A DNA stretch of 64,000 bases from Caulobacter sp. Root1455 (GTDB lineage Bacteria; Pseudomonadota; Alphaproteobacteria; Caulobacterales; Caulobacteraceae). Positions 9,502 to 19,184 of this stretch are shown one piece after another (within the stretch, counting starts at the first letter, position 1; each line of letters opens with the position of its first letter). The translations under genes and the position numbers were made by a program. A model generated the notes under the pieces. That model did no database searches. It saw only the letters and a program-made list of their open reading frames with translations, and was not told where the DNA came from. The stretch is taken from NCBI RefSeq assembly GCF_001426905.1, contig NZ_LMFQ01000024.1, positions 192,669-256,668 of the forward strand, written 5' to 3'.

Positions 9502-11316
9502 TCAAGTCATTCGCATGCGGGGGTCGGCGACGTCCTCGATCTCCAGCTGGACCCCTTCCCGGCCCATATAATCGTCCGGTTTCAGACGGCCCACGACGTG
9601 CAGGGCGCCGCCGCCGGCCAGCAGGCGCTCCCCCAGGGGGGTCTCGGCCGAGCGCCAGGAGATCGCCTTGATTCGGTCGCCCGACGGTCCGACCAGGTCG
9701 ACCCGCACATGGCCGCCCTTCATCGCCATCATCCGCTCGGGCCGAACGCCGGCCAGGGCGAACATCGGCTCGGGGTTGCCCGGACCGAACGGGGCCAGCT
9801 GCTGGAACTCGGTCCAGAGGGCGCGATTGGCGGCCCGAGGCTGGACCAGGGCGTCGATCTCGACCCCCTCGACGCCCACGGCCTCCATCTCGCCGGCCAG
9901 GCGCTCTTCCAGGAAGGCGCGGAGTTCCGGGATCGAATCCGGGCGGATCGACAGGCCCGCCGCCATGGCGTGGCCGCCGCCGGCCATCAGCAGGCCCGCC
10001 TCGAAGGCCGCCTGGATCGCCGCGCCCAGATTGACTCCCGGCTGCGAACGGCCCGAGCCCTTGCCGACATTGGCCGCGCGATCGATGCCGATCACCACCA
10101 CGGGCTTGCGATAGCGCTCGCGCAGGCGGCCGGCGACGATGCCGATCACCCCGGGGTGCCACCCCTCCCCCGCCACCACGATCACCGGGGCGTCGGGATT
10201 GAAATTGCTGCCCCGCTCCAGCACGGCGGCGGCTTCCTCGACCACGGCGGCCTCGACCGCCTTGCGCTCGGTGTTGAGGCCGTCCAGCTCCTCGGCCAGC
10301 ATGCGGGCCTCTTCCGGATCGTCCGTGGACAGCAGGCGCGCGCCGAGGTCCGAGCGGCCGATCCGTCCGCCGGCGTTGATGCGCGGTCCCAGGATGAAGC
10401 CGGCGTGGAACACCGAGGCGGGTCCCGAGCCCTTGCCGACCTCGAACAGCGCCTTCAGGCCCGGATTGCCCCAGCTGGACATGGTCCGCAGGCCCAGGGT
10501 GGTCAGGGCGCGGTTGAAGCCGACCAGCTGGGTGACGTCGCAGACCTCGCCCATGGCCACCAGGTCCAGCCATTGGCGCAGATCCGGCTGCGGCCGCTCG
10601 TCGGTGAACAGGCCGCGCTTGCGGGCCTCGCGGTTGAGGGCGGCCAGCAGCACGAAGGTGACCCCGGCGGCGGCGAGCACCCCCTGCCCGCTCTGGCAGC
10701 CCGGCCGGTTGGGATTGACCACGGCGGCGGCGGCCGGCGGGTCCTCGCGCATCAGGTGGTGGTCGATCACCACGACCTCGAGCCCGATGGTGGCGGCGCT
10801 GGCGATGGCGTCATAGGCCGCCGCCCCGCAGTCCAGGGTGACGACCAGCTCGGCGCCGGTGTCGCGGATGGTCTTGAAGGCCGCCGGGCTGGGGCCGTAG
10901 CCCTCGGTCAGGCGGTCGGGAATGTAGATGGGCAGCTCGACGCCCATGTAACGGAACCAGCGCACCAGCTGGGCCGCGCTGGTGGCGCCGTCGACGTCGT
11001 AGTCGGCGAACACCATGGTTGAGCGGCCGCTTTCCAGCGCGTCGATCAGGATCTCGGCGGCCCGGTCCATGTCGGTGAAGCTGGAGGGATCGGGGAACAG
11101 CGCCTTCAGGGTGGGCCGCAGATAGTGCTCGGCCGCGTCGACGCCGACGCCGCGCGAGGCCAGGGCCCGGGCCAGGGGCTCGGACAGGCCGTGGACCTGC
11201 TGGTGGCTGCGGACGATCGCCGCGTCGGCGGGCCGCTCGCGCCAGGCCCGGCCGCTGATCGAGCGGGAAACGTCGAGGAAGTGGCCCGTATCGAGCGAAG
11301 CGTGTCCGTCGGCCAT
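9502..11316 (-). CDS. recJ: Single-stranded-DNA-specific exonuclease RecJ
   Basis: RecJ, 604 residues, degrades ssDNA 5' to 3' in recombination, mismatch repair and replication-fork processing. The DHH phosphoesterase domain shows motif I FADYDVDGATSAAQ near residue 103, LVVTLDCGAAAYDA, and the signature VVVIDHHLMREDPP. A DHHA1-type region with GAAIQAAFEAGLLMAGGGHAMAAG follows, then the C-terminal OB-like domain. Length is normal. The ATG at 11316 lacks a clear Shine-Dalgarno sequence. A repeat pair (11471-11559) separates it from fbp upstream. Confidence 0.97.
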   Translation of the reverse strand: MADGHASLDTGHFLDVSRSISGRAWRERPADAAIVRSHQQVHGLSEPLARALASRGVGVDAAEHYLRPTLKALFPDPSSFTDMDRAAEILIDALESGRSTMVFADYDVDGATSAAQLVRWFRYMGVELPIYIPDRLTEGYGPSPAAFKTIRDTGAELVVTLDCGAAAYDAIASAATIGLEVVVIDHHLMREDPPAAAAVVNPNRPGCQSGQGVLAAAGVTFVLLAALNREARKRGLFTDERPQPDLRQWLDLVAMGEVCDVTQLVGFNRALTTLGLRTMSSWGNPGLKALFEVGKGSGPASVFHAGFILGPRINAGGRIGRSDLGARLLSTDDPEEARMLAEELDGLNTERKAVEAAVVEEAAAVLERGSNFNPDAPVIVVAGEGWHPGVIGIVAGRLRERYRKPVVVIGIDRAANVGKGSGRSQPGVNLGAAIQAAFEAGLLMAGGGHAMAAGLSIRPDSIPELRAFLEERLAGEMEAVGVEGVEIDALVQPRAANRALWTEFQQLAPFGPGNPEPMFALAGVRPERMMAMKGGHVRVDLVGPSGDRIKAISWRSAETPLGERLLAGGGALHVVGRLKPDDYMGREGVQLEIEDVADPRMRMT

Positions 11317-11470
11317 GGCTCAGCCCCCCCGCGCGGGAAGACGGCCGGAAATGCTGAGCTTGGCTGTCGTGGTCATCTCCCGAGCCTACGCGCTTAGGCG
11401 GATTCGCTCCATGCGGCGCGAGGTCGGAAGATAGGGCGTTGGTGCGTCAGAAACGGACGCGGCTGATCCG

Positions 11471-11559
11471 AAACCTCGTCCTTCGACAAGCTCAGGATGA
11501 GGTTTCTACTGAACAGCCCTTCCACTAGCCCTCATCCTGAGCTTGTCGAAGGACGAGGG
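11471..11559. repeat. Paired palindromic intergenic repeat, copy 1
   Basis: Two inverted copies of a roughly 30-base unit with core CTTCGACAAGCTCAGGATGA lie at 11471-11505 and 11529-11559. Each unit is partly self-complementary (CCTC at one end, GAGG at the other). The same arrangement recurs at 14949-15037, 18998-19091 and 55613-55707, always between genes. Confidence 0.85.
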
Positions 11560-11580
11560 CGGTCCCGCCGGCGATGGCCC

Positions 11581-12555
11581 TCAGGTCGCCGACATCTCCG
11601 CCACCAGCGCCACCTCGTTGGCCGAACCCAGCACCACGGGCACCCGCTGGTGCAGCTTGGTCGGCCGCAGGTCGAGGATCGGCGTCTTGCCGTCGGTCGA
11701 CTGGCCGCCCGCCCGCTCGACGATCAGCGACATCGGGTTGGCTTCGTACAGCAGGCGCAGCTTGCCCGGCTTGTCGGGCTCGCGGGCGTCCCACGGGTAC
11801 ATGAAGATCCCGCCGCGCATCAGGATGCGGTGGACGTCGGCCACCATCGAGGCGACCCAGCGCATGTTGAAGTTCTTGGCCCGCGGGCCCGACTTGCCCT
11901 GCAGGCAGCCGTCGATGTAGCGCCGCACCGGCTCGGCCCAGTGACGCTGGTTGGACATGTTGATCGCGAACTCGGCGGTGTCGGCCGGGACGGCGATGGT
12001 CGGGTGGGTCAGCCGCCAGGCGCCGTCGGCGTCGAGCGTGAAGCCGACCACGCCCTTGGACAGGGTCAGCACCAGCATGGTCTGCGGGCCGTAGACGGCG
12101 TAGCCGGCGGCGACCTGCTGGCGGCCCGGCAGCAGGAAGTCGGCTTCGGTGGGGGCCACGCCGGCCGGCGCGGGCAGGATCGAGAAGATCGTGCCGACCG
12201 ACACGTTGACGTCGATGTTGCTGGACCCGTCCAGCGGATCGAAGGTCACCAGGAAGCCGCCGACGGCCCCGGTGGTCTCGATCACCTCCAGCTCCTCGGA
12301 CGCCAGGCCGGCCACCAGCGGGCAATCGTTCAGCGCGTCGCGCAGGATGTCGTTGGTGATGATGTCGAGCTTCTTCTGCTCTTCGTCCTGGACATTGACC
12401 TGGCCGGCCGCGCCCAGGCTGCCGGAGATCGCGCCCGAGGCCACGACCTTGCTGATCTGGGCGCAGGCCCCGGCGATCACCTCGACGACGGCCTTCACCT
12501 CGTCGCCAGCCGGCTCCTGGGCGAGCCATCCGGCGAGATCGGTCAGCGTGGTCAT
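11581..12555 (-). CDS. fbp: Class I fructose-1,6-bisphosphatase
   Basis: The 324-residue cytosolic enzyme hydrolyses fructose 1,6-bisphosphate to fructose 6-phosphate in gluconeogenesis. The class I metal-binding signature [20 protein letters not shown] is present near residue 105, with an upstream [15 protein letters not shown] in the middle and [20 protein letters not shown] near the C-terminus. It lies 51 bases downstream of glpX, a class II enzyme for the same reaction, on the same strand, so the two are probably cotranscribed. Having both classes adjacent is unusual. Confidence 0.96.
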   Translation of the reverse strand: MTTLTDLAGWLAQEPAGDEVKAVVEVIAGACAQISKVVASGAISGSLGAAGQVNVQDEEQKKLDIITNDILRDALNDCPLVAGLASEELEVIETTGAVGGFLVTFDPLDGSSNIDVNVSVGTIFSILPAPAGVAPTEADFLLPGRQQVAAGYAVYGPQTMLVLTLSKGVVGFTLDADGAWRLTHPTIAVPADTAEFAINMSNQRHWAEPVRRYIDGCLQGKSGPRAKNFNMRWVASMVADVHRILMRGGIFMYPWDAREPDKPGKLRLLYEANPMSLIVERAGGQSTDGKTPILDLRPTKLHQRVPVVLGSANEVALVAEMSAT

Positions 12556-12606
12556 ACGGGGCCTCGTAGGGAAGATGAGATTCGCGCGGGCGACCTTAGC
12601 CGAGGC

Positions 12607-13560
12607 CTAGGCCTTCCGCTTCATGCGGACTTCGCGCACCGTGCCGGTCGATGAATTCATGACCAGCGTGTGGGTGTGGACGAAGCCGTCCTTGAAGGTC
12701 ACGCCGTCCAGCAGGTTGCCCCAGGTGACGCCGGTGGCCGCGAAGATCGCGTCGGCGCGGACGATCTCGTGCAGGTCGTACTTCTTGTCGAGCTCGGTGA
12801 TGCCCCACTTGGCGGCCCGGGCGCGTTCGTCGCCATTGCGGAACAGCAGGCGCCCCTGGAACTGGCCGCCGACGCATTTCAGCGCCGCGCAGGCCAGCAC
12901 GCCCTCGGGCGCGCCGCCGGAGCCGACGTAGAGGTCGATGCCTGTCGAGGGATCGGTGGTGGCGATCACCCCGGCCACGTCGCCGTCGGTGATCAGATTG
13001 ACCCGCGCGCCCACCGAGCGGACGCTGGCGATGATCTCGGCGTGGCGCGGACGGTCCAGCACGCAGACGGTGATCTGCTCGGGCGCGACGCCCTTGGCGG
13101 CGGCCACGGCCTTGATGTTGTCGGCGGGCGACTTGTCCAGGTCGATCACCCCGGCCGGCAGGCCCGGACCGCAGGCGATCTTGTCCATGTAGGTGTCGGG
13201 GGCGTTCAGCAGGCTGCCCTTGGGCGCCCAGGCCATGACGGCCAACGCGTTGGGCATGGCCTTGGCCGTCAGAGTGGTGCCTTCCAGCGGGTCCAGGGCG
13301 ATGTCGATCTTCGGGCCTTTGCCGGTGCCGACCTTCTCGCCGATGTAGAGCATGGGCGCCTCGTCGCGCTCGCCCTCGCCGATCACGATCTCGCCGTCGA
13401 TCGCCAGTTCGTTCAGCGCGTTGCGCATGGCGTCGACCGCGGCCTGGTCGGCCGCCATCTCGTCGCCCCGGCCGACCATCGACCATGAAGCGATGGCGGC
13501 GGCTTCGGTCACGCGAACCGCGTCCAGGACCAGCGCGCGGTCCAGGGTCTTCGAACTCAT
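12607..13560 (-). CDS. glpX: Class II fructose-1,6-bisphosphatase
   Basis: GlpX, 317 residues, is the Mn-dependent, lithium-resistant class II FBPase. Diagnostic stretches are GEGERDEAPMLYIGEKVG, IDIALDPLEGTT, AMPNALAVMAWAPKG and a C-terminal TGVTWGNLLDGV. The ATG at 13560 has GGGAG upstream; a TTG one codon earlier is less likely. The neighbouring homoserine dehydrogenase ends 53 bases upstream on the same strand. Caulobacter uses the Entner-Doudoroff route, so this enzyme serves gluconeogenesis. Confidence 0.96.
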   Translation of the reverse strand: MSSKTLDRALVLDAVRVTEAAAIASWSMVGRGDEMAADQAAVDAMRNALNELAIDGEIVIGEGERDEAPMLYIGEKVGTGKGPKIDIALDPLEGTTLTAKAMPNALAVMAWAPKGSLLNAPDTYMDKIACGPGLPAGVIDLDKSPADNIKAVAAAKGVAPEQITVCVLDRPRHAEIIASVRSVGARVNLITDGDVAGVIATTDPSTGIDLYVGSGGAPEGVLACAALKCVGGQFQGRLLFRNGDERARAAKWGITELDKKYDLHEIVRADAIFAATGVTWGNLLDGVTFKDGFVHTHTLVMNSSTGTVREVRMKRKA

Positions 13561-13613
13561 CAACGTCTCCCAGCCTATGCGAGGCTTTCCGTGCCGACCG
13601 CTTGGCGCGGTTC

Positions 13614-14903
13614 TCAGATGCGCGCGACGCGCAAAAGGCGGGGACGCTCTAGCACGGCGTGCAGTTTTTCGATGCGACTAATCGCGTCGAGGAGATTGGA
13701 TTCGGGAGTCGCATGCGTGACGAGCACGATCGGGACGCCGCCCGCGCCCTCGACGGGCTTCTGCAGGAAACTGTCGATCGAGACCGTGCATTCGGCCAGG
13801 GTCTCGGAGATGGCGGCGATGGCGCCCGGCTCGTCGCGGACCATGATCCGCAGATAGGCCTTGCCCACCGAACGGGCCGGATCGACGGCCACGAACGGCT
13901 TCAGCTGGCCGGCCGGGGCCTGGAACACCGGACGCTTGGCGCCGGTCATCACGTCGGCGATGTCGGCGGCCACGGCGGCGGCGGTCGGGCCCGCGCCCGC
14001 GCCCGGGCCCTGGATGAAGATCCGGCCGATCCGCTTGCCCTCGATGAACAGCGCGTTGAGCGCCCCGCCCGCCTGGGCCAGCGGATGCTCCAGCGGCACC
14101 AGCGACGGATGCACTTTCACCGACACGCCGTCGTCGCTCTTGGCCGCGCCCGCCACCAGCTTGATGCGATAGCCCAGGTCCTTGGCCAGCTTGATGTCCA
14201 GCAGCTCGACCTCGCTGATGCCTTCGATCTCGGCGGCGCCGAAGTCGGGCGCGCAGCCGAAGGCCAGGGCGGCCAGGATGCTGATCTTGTGGCCGGCGTC
14301 GAAGCCGCCGACGTCCATGGTCGGGTCGGCCTCGGCGTAGCCCAGGCCCTGGGCCTCGCGCAGCACGTCGGCGAAATCGCGGCCGGTCTTCTCCATCTCG
14401 CTGAGGATGAAGTTGCAGGTGCCGTTGAGGATGCCGGCCACGCCGATCACCTCGTCACCGACCATGGCCTCGCGCAGCATCTTCACGGCCGGCGTGCCGC
14501 CCATGACCGCCGCTTCGAACAGCAGCGGCGCGTCGTTGGCCTCGGCCAGGGCGGCCAGTTCGGCGCCGTGCTCGGCGATCAGGGCCTTGTTGGCGGTGAC
14601 CACCGGCTTGCCCAGCTTCAGGGCCGCCTCGACGGCGGCCTTGGCCGGACCGTCGCTGCCGCCGACCAGCTCGACGAAAAGGTCCACGTCCGGCGACGAA
14701 GCCAGGGCCACTGGATCGTCGAACCAGGTCAGGCCCGAGATGTCGACCGTACGCGGTCGCGACTTGGAGCGGGCCGAGACCGCCGTCACCACGGCCCGGT
14801 CGCCGGCGGGGGCGAAGTCCGGCTGCTCGGCCAGGAACTGCAGCAGCCCTCCGCCGACGGTGCCGAGGCCGGCGACGCCGACGCGCCAGGTTTTCTGGGT
14901 CAT
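13614..14903 (-). CDS. hom: Homoserine dehydrogenase
   Basis: This 429-residue enzyme reduces aspartate semialdehyde to homoserine for threonine and methionine synthesis. It has an N-terminal NAD(P) Rossmann motif (GVAGLGTVGGGLL), the catalytic-domain signature GILNGTCNFILSEMEKTG, LGYAEADPTMDVGGFDAGHK, and a C-terminal ACT domain from about residue 348 (YLRIMVRDEPGAIAAISETL) expected to mediate threonine feedback. The aminotransferase gene lies upstream on the same strand beyond a repeat pair. Confidence 0.97.
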   Translation of the reverse strand: MTQKTWRVGVAGLGTVGGGLLQFLAEQPDFAPAGDRAVVTAVSARSKSRPRTVDISGLTWFDDPVALASSPDVDLFVELVGGSDGPAKAAVEAALKLGKPVVTANKALIAEHGAELAALAEANDAPLLFEAAVMGGTPAVKMLREAMVGDEVIGVAGILNGTCNFILSEMEKTGRDFADVLREAQGLGYAEADPTMDVGGFDAGHKISILAALAFGCAPDFGAAEIEGISEVELLDIKLAKDLGYRIKLVAGAAKSDDGVSVKVHPSLVPLEHPLAQAGGALNALFIEGKRIGRIFIQGPGAGAGPTAAAVAADIADVMTGAKRPVFQAPAGQLKPFVAVDPARSVGKAYLRIMVRDEPGAIAAISETLAECTVSIDSFLQKPVEGAGGVPIVLVTHATPESNLLDAISRIEKLHAVLERPRLLRVARI

Positions 14904-14948
14904 GTTCGCGTTCCTAGTTCGTACGAAACTTCTAGCGCCGAGGGTCCG

Positions 14949-15037
14949 CCCTCGCCCTTCGACAAGCTCAGGATGAGGGCTACTTGCGATGTGTCAGTGG
15001 AAATCCTCATCCTGAGCTTGTCGAAGGACGAGGATTT
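14949..15037. repeat. Paired palindromic intergenic repeat, copy 2
   Basis: Inverted units lie at 14949-14979 and 15001-15037 between the aminotransferase and hom genes. Core and geometry match 11471-11559. Confidence 0.85.
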
Positions 15038-15048
15038 CGGTCCCGCCG

Positions 15049-16269
15049 CTAGACCTGTTCCATCTTGTTGTGCGCCTTGGCCAGGATGGTGTCGGCGTTG
15101 GCGATGAACTTCTTGACGTTGCGGGCGGCCTGCTTGATCCGCTGCTCGTTCTCGACGAGGCCGATGCGCACATAGCCCTCGCCGTATTCGCCGAAGCCGA
15201 TGCCGGGGGCCACGGCGACACCGGCCTCCTCGATCAGCAGACGCGAGAACAGCATCGAGCCGGCCGCTTCGAACTGCGGGGGGATCTTGGCCCAGGCGAA
15301 CATCGAGGCCGGCGGGTTGGGGATCTCCCAGCCGGCGCGCTTCATCGACGACACCAGGGTGTCGCGACGGCCCTTGTAGATGGCGCGGATCTCGTCGACG
15401 CAGTCCTGCGGGCCGTTCAGCGCGGCGGCCGCGGCCACCTGCACCGGGGTGTAGGCGCCGTAGTCCAGGTAGGACTTCACCCGGGCCAGGGCCGCGCAGA
15501 TCCGGGCGTTGCCGACCACCATGCCCACGCGCCAGCCGGCCATGGCGTAGGTCTTCGACAGCGAGTTGACCTCGACGGCGATGTCCTTGGCCCCGTCGAC
15601 CTGCAGGATCGAGGGCGGCGGATTGTTGTCGAAATAGATCTCGCCATAGGCCACGTCGCTGATCACCAGCAGCTCGTGCTTTTTCGCCAGGGCGACGGCG
15701 TCCTTGTAGAAGTCCAGGTCCACCCATTGCGCCGTCGGGTTGGACGGATAGGACAGGATCAGCACGCTGGCCGGCGGCACCGAGTGCTTGGCCGCGCGGC
15801 TGATGTTGGACAGGTACTGCTCGGGGGTCAGGGCCGGCACGTGGCGGATGACGCCGCCGGCCATGATGAAGCCGAAGGCGTGGATCGGATAGGCCGGGTT
15901 CGGACAGATGACCACGTCGCCCGGGGCGGTCAGGGCCTGGGCCAGGTTGGCGAAGCCTTCCTTGGAGCCCAGGGTGGCGATCACCTCGGTGTCAGGGTTC
16001 AGCTTCACGCCGAACCGGCGGCCGTAATAGCCGGCCATGGCCTTGCGCAGACCGGCGATGCCCTTGGACGCCGAATAGCGACCGGCCTTGGGGTCGCGCG
16101 CGGTTTCGATCAGCTTGTCGACGATATGCTTGGGCGTGGGCATGTCGGGATTGCCCATCCCGAAGTCGATGATGTCGACGCCCTCGGCGCGCAGGCGCGC
16201 CTTGATCTTGTTCACTTCTTCGAAGACGTAAGGCGGCAGGCGACGGATGCGGTGGAAATCGGAGGTCAT
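15049..16269 (-). CDS. Class I/II PLP aminotransferase (alanine or aspartate type)
   Basis: The 406-residue fold type I aminotransferase shows DFGMGNPDMPTP near residue 36, SYPSNPTAQWVDL, DVAYGEIYFD and the PLP-lysine motif SLSKTYAMAGWRVG. It resembles the AlaC/YfbQ and aspartate aminotransferase groups, transferring an amino group between glutamate and pyruvate or oxaloacetate. The position upstream of hom suggests a link to aspartate-family amino acids, but substrate specificity is not decided by the sequence. Confidence 0.92.
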   Translation of the reverse strand: MTSDFHRIRRLPPYVFEEVNKIKARLRAEGVDIIDFGMGNPDMPTPKHIVDKLIETARDPKAGRYSASKGIAGLRKAMAGYYGRRFGVKLNPDTEVIATLGSKEGFANLAQALTAPGDVVICPNPAYPIHAFGFIMAGGVIRHVPALTPEQYLSNISRAAKHSVPPASVLILSYPSNPTAQWVDLDFYKDAVALAKKHELLVISDVAYGEIYFDNNPPPSILQVDGAKDIAVEVNSLSKTYAMAGWRVGMVVGNARICAALARVKSYLDYGAYTPVQVAAAAALNGPQDCVDEIRAIYKGRRDTLVSSMKRAGWEIPNPPASMFAWAKIPPQFEAAGSMLFSRLLIEEAGVAVAPGIGFGEYGEGYVRIGLVENEQRIKQAARNVKKFIANADTILAKAHNKMEQV

Positions 16270-16378
16270 GAAATGCTCATTGCGCCGCAGCGGCGCGCCG
16301 GGAGCGGATGTCGGGCATGGATAGACCCCGAGCGGGGCATAGCCAAGCCAGTTACGGGAATTTTATGCCTCCGTCGCC

Positions 16379-16861
16379 CTATTGGGGCTTGGACGGAGGC
16401 GCGATAGCTCGGTCGCGCGCCGCCTTTGCGAAGGCTTCGGTCGCGGCGCGGTCGGCGTCGGTGGGAATGTCGCTCGGCGGGGCCTTGCCCAGCTTGCGGG
16501 CCTTGGACGCGTAGCCTTCGGTGTCGGACAGGGTCCAGGTGCTGGGCGCGGTCTCGCGCTTCAGCTTGTCGGCGGCCACTTTTTCAGCGCCGACAGCCTT
16601 CTTGAACTCGACGGGCGTGCGCACGTCGGTCGGAATCGGCGGGATGTCGATGAAGCGCGGCGCGCTGGCGTGCTTGGAATCCTGGGCCGCGGCGTTGGCC
16701 GCGGCGGCCACCGGCGAGCTGGGATCGGCCGGCGGCGGCGAGAACGGCGACATCGAAGACATCGACGAGGCGCACGCGGTCAGTCCCGCCAGCAGGCCGA
16801 TCAGAGCCGCGCCGCGAAAGAGTACGCCAAGACGTACGATTTTACCGGTTTCGTCGTTCAT
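16379..16861 (-). CDS. Predicted lipoprotein of unknown function
   Basis: This 160-residue protein starts with a signal sequence ending in a lipobox (LTAC, acylated Cys near residue 30), followed by a low-complexity Ser/Pro/Ala linker. The C-terminal half is helical and charged, with KAVGAEKVAADKLKRE and ADRAATEAFAKAARDRA. I recognise no family. It is divergent from phaC with a 95-base shared upstream region and probably sits in the outer or inner membrane. Confidence 0.75.
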   Translation of the reverse strand: MNDETGKIVRLGVLFRGAALIGLLAGLTACASSMSSMSPFSPPPADPSSPVAAAANAAAQDSKHASAPRFIDIPPIPTDVRTPVEFKKAVGAEKVAADKLKRETAPSTWTLSDTEGYASKARKLGKAPPSDIPTDADRAATEAFAKAARDRAIAPPSKPQ

Positions 16862-16956
16862 CTTGTCTCAGGTCTTATGCGATGATCGCGGCGAGCGAAA
16901 GGCCATCCGCACCGCTCAGGCGAGATGGCCCAAGACAAGACGGTGGAAGGAAGTCC

Positions 16957-18969
16957 ATGGCCACGACCGAAACCTCCCCCAAACCGCGTAAAAGGCCCGC
17001 CGCCAAGGCGGACGCGGCGCCAGGCGCCGCCAAGACCAAGACCAAGGCCGCCCCGAAGGTTCCGCCGAAAGTCGACCTCGCGCCGGACTCTCGGGTCAAG
17101 GCCGCCGAATCGGCCACGCGCCCGGCCGATCGCGATCCACCGCCAGTCGCGACCGCCCTGCCCGATTTCGAAGTCTTCCTGTCGCCCGACCAGCGCCAGA
17201 TGCTGGAGACGCTGTCGGCCAACCTGGCCCGCGCCGCCGTCACCGCCCAGGGCGCGATCGCCGAGGCCGCCCTGCGCCAGGCCGACCGCCCCGCGGCCCT
17301 CAGCCCCGACCCCTTCCACGTCGGCCCCGCCTTCAACGAAGTGATGACCAGCCTGGCCGCCCAGCCCGACCGGCTGCTGCGCGCTCAAGCCGACCTGTTC
17401 AGCCGCTACATGGACCTGTGGCAGTCCACCGCCCGCAAGATGACCGGCGAGCCGACCCAGCCCGTGGTCGCCCCCGCCCAGGGCGACAAGCGGTTCAGCG
17501 ACCCCGACTGGGCGTCCAACCCGATGTTCGACATGATGAAGCAGAGCTACCTGCTGTCGTCGAACTGGCTGAACGACCTGGTCTCGCAGGCCGACGGCGT
17601 CGATCCGAACGTCAAGCGCCGGGTCGAGTTCTTCACCAAGATGCTGACCGACGCCTTCTCGCCGTCGAACTTCCTGATCTCCAACCCCGCCGCCCTGCGC
17701 GAGGTGATGCAGAGCAAGGGCGAGAGCCTGGTGCGCGGCATGGAGAACTTCGCCGCCGACCTGGAGCGCGGCGGCGGACAACTGGCCATCAGCCAGACGG
17801 ACCTGGCCAAGTTCAAGGTCGGCGAGAACGTCGCCACCGCCCCGGGCAAGGTCGTCTATCAGAACGACATCCTGCAGCTGCTGCAGTTCGCCCCGACCAC
17901 CGAGACGGTGTACGAGATCCCGCTGCTGATCTTCCCGCCGTGGATCAACAAGTTCTACATCCTGGACCTGCGGCCCGAGAATTCGATGATCCGCTGGCTG
18001 ACCGACCAGGGCTTCACGGTGTTCGTCGCCTCGTGGGTCAATCCCGACAGCCGCCAGGCCGACAAGACCTTCGAGGACTACATGTTCGAGGGGATCTACG
18101 ACGCCAGCCAGCAGGTCATGACCCAGACCGGCGTCAACAAGGTCAACACCGTCGGCTACTGCATCGGGGGCACGCTGCTGTCCTGCGCCCTGGCCCACAT
18201 GGCCGCCAAAGGGGATAAACGGATAAGCTCGGCCACCTTCTTCGCCGCCCAGCAGGACTTTTCCGAGGCCGGCGACCTGCTGCTGTTCACCGACGAGGCC
18301 TGGATCAAGACCATCGAGGAGCAGATCGACCGCCAGGGCGGCTACCTGCCCAGCCAGTCGATGGCCGACACCTTCAACAGCCTGCGCGGCAACGACCTGA
18401 TCTGGTCGTTCTTCATCAACAACTACCTGATGGGCAAGGAGCCGCGGCCGTTCGACCTGCTGTTCTGGAACGCCGACCAGACGCGCATGCCCAAGGCCCT
18501 GCACCTCTACTACCTGCGCAATTTCTACAAGGACAACGCCCTGACCCAGGGCCATCTGACCCTGGGCGGCGAGAAGCTGGACCTGTCTAAGGTCAAGATC
18601 CCGATCTATGTGCAGTCATCCAAGGACGACCACATCGCGCCGTTTCGCAGCGTCTATCGCGGCGCCCGGGCGTTCGGCGGGCCGGTGACCTTCACCATGG
18701 CCGGCTCGGGCCACATCGCCGGGGTGATCAATCATCCCGACGCCAACAAGTACCAGCACTGGACCAACGAGTATCTGCCCGGTTCGGTCGAGGGCTGGCG
18801 GGCCGGCGCGGTCGAGCATCCCGGCTCCTGGTGGCCGCACTGGGCGGCGTGGCTGAAGGCCAAGTCCGGCAAGCAGGTCCCGGCCCGCGACCCGGCCAAG
18901 GGCGCCCTCAAGCCGATCGAGGACGCCCCCGGCAGCTTCGTGCGGGTGCGGTCGAACCCGACGGCCTAG
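16957..18969 (+). CDS. phaC: Class I poly(3-hydroxyalkanoate) synthase
   Basis: PhaC, 670 residues, polymerises hydroxyacyl-CoA into PHA granules. The ATG at 16957 follows GGAAGGAA; the open frame upstream to 16882 is not needed. An N-terminal Lys/Ala/Pro-rich tail of about 60 residues precedes the PhaC domain. The modified lipase box GYCIGG holds the catalytic Cys402; the triad is completed by Asp558 (KDDHIAP) and His586 (GSGHIAG). RPENSMIRWL and FTVFVASWVNPD are also family hallmarks. Neither phaA, phaB nor phasin genes are nearby. Confidence 0.97.
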   Translation: MATTETSPKPRKRPAAKADAAPGAAKTKTKAAPKVPPKVDLAPDSRVKAAESATRPADRDPPPVATALPDFEVFLSPDQRQMLETLSANLARAAVTAQGAIAEAALRQADRPAALSPDPFHVGPAFNEVMTSLAAQPDRLLRAQADLFSRYMDLWQSTARKMTGEPTQPVVAPAQGDKRFSDPDWASNPMFDMMKQSYLLSSNWLNDLVSQADGVDPNVKRRVEFFTKMLTDAFSPSNFLISNPAALREVMQSKGESLVRGMENFAADLERGGGQLAISQTDLAKFKVGENVATAPGKVVYQNDILQLLQFAPTTETVYEIPLLIFPPWINKFYILDLRPENSMIRWLTDQGFTVFVASWVNPDSRQADKTFEDYMFEGIYDASQQVMTQTGVNKVNTVGYCIGGTLLSCALAHMAAKGDKRISSATFFAAQQDFSEAGDLLLFTDEAWIKTIEEQIDRQGGYLPSQSMADTFNSLRGNDLIWSFFINNYLMGKEPRPFDLLFWNADQTRMPKALHLYYLRNFYKDNALTQGHLTLGGEKLDLSKVKIPIYVQSSKDDHIAPFRSVYRGARAFGGPVTFTMAGSGHIAGVINHPDANKYQHWTNEYLPGSVEGWRAGAVEHPGSWWPHWAAWLKAKSGKQVPARDPAKGALKPIEDAPGSFVRVRSNPTA

Positions 18970-18997
18970 ATCGTATCGACATCCAGCGTCCGGGACG

Positions 18998-19091
18998 AAA
19001 ACCTCGTCCTTCGACAAGCTCAGGATGAGGTTCCTCCACAGCCCAGGCCTCTAAATGGTCCTCATCCCGAGCCTGTCGAAGGACGAGGACC
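18998..19091. repeat. Paired palindromic intergenic repeat, copy 3
   Basis: Inverted units at 18998-19033 and 19058-19091 sit between the convergent phaC and monooxygenase genes. This copy is slightly diverged (CCCGAGCCTGTCGAAGG in the second arm). Confidence 0.85.
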
Positions 19092-19184
19092 ACGCGCCTG
19101 AGCTTGAAGGTTGTACGCCCTAGCCCAAACCGTCGTCGTCCCCCGAACAAATCGCAAGACGACGGCGGTTGGCGAAGCGTGTTT

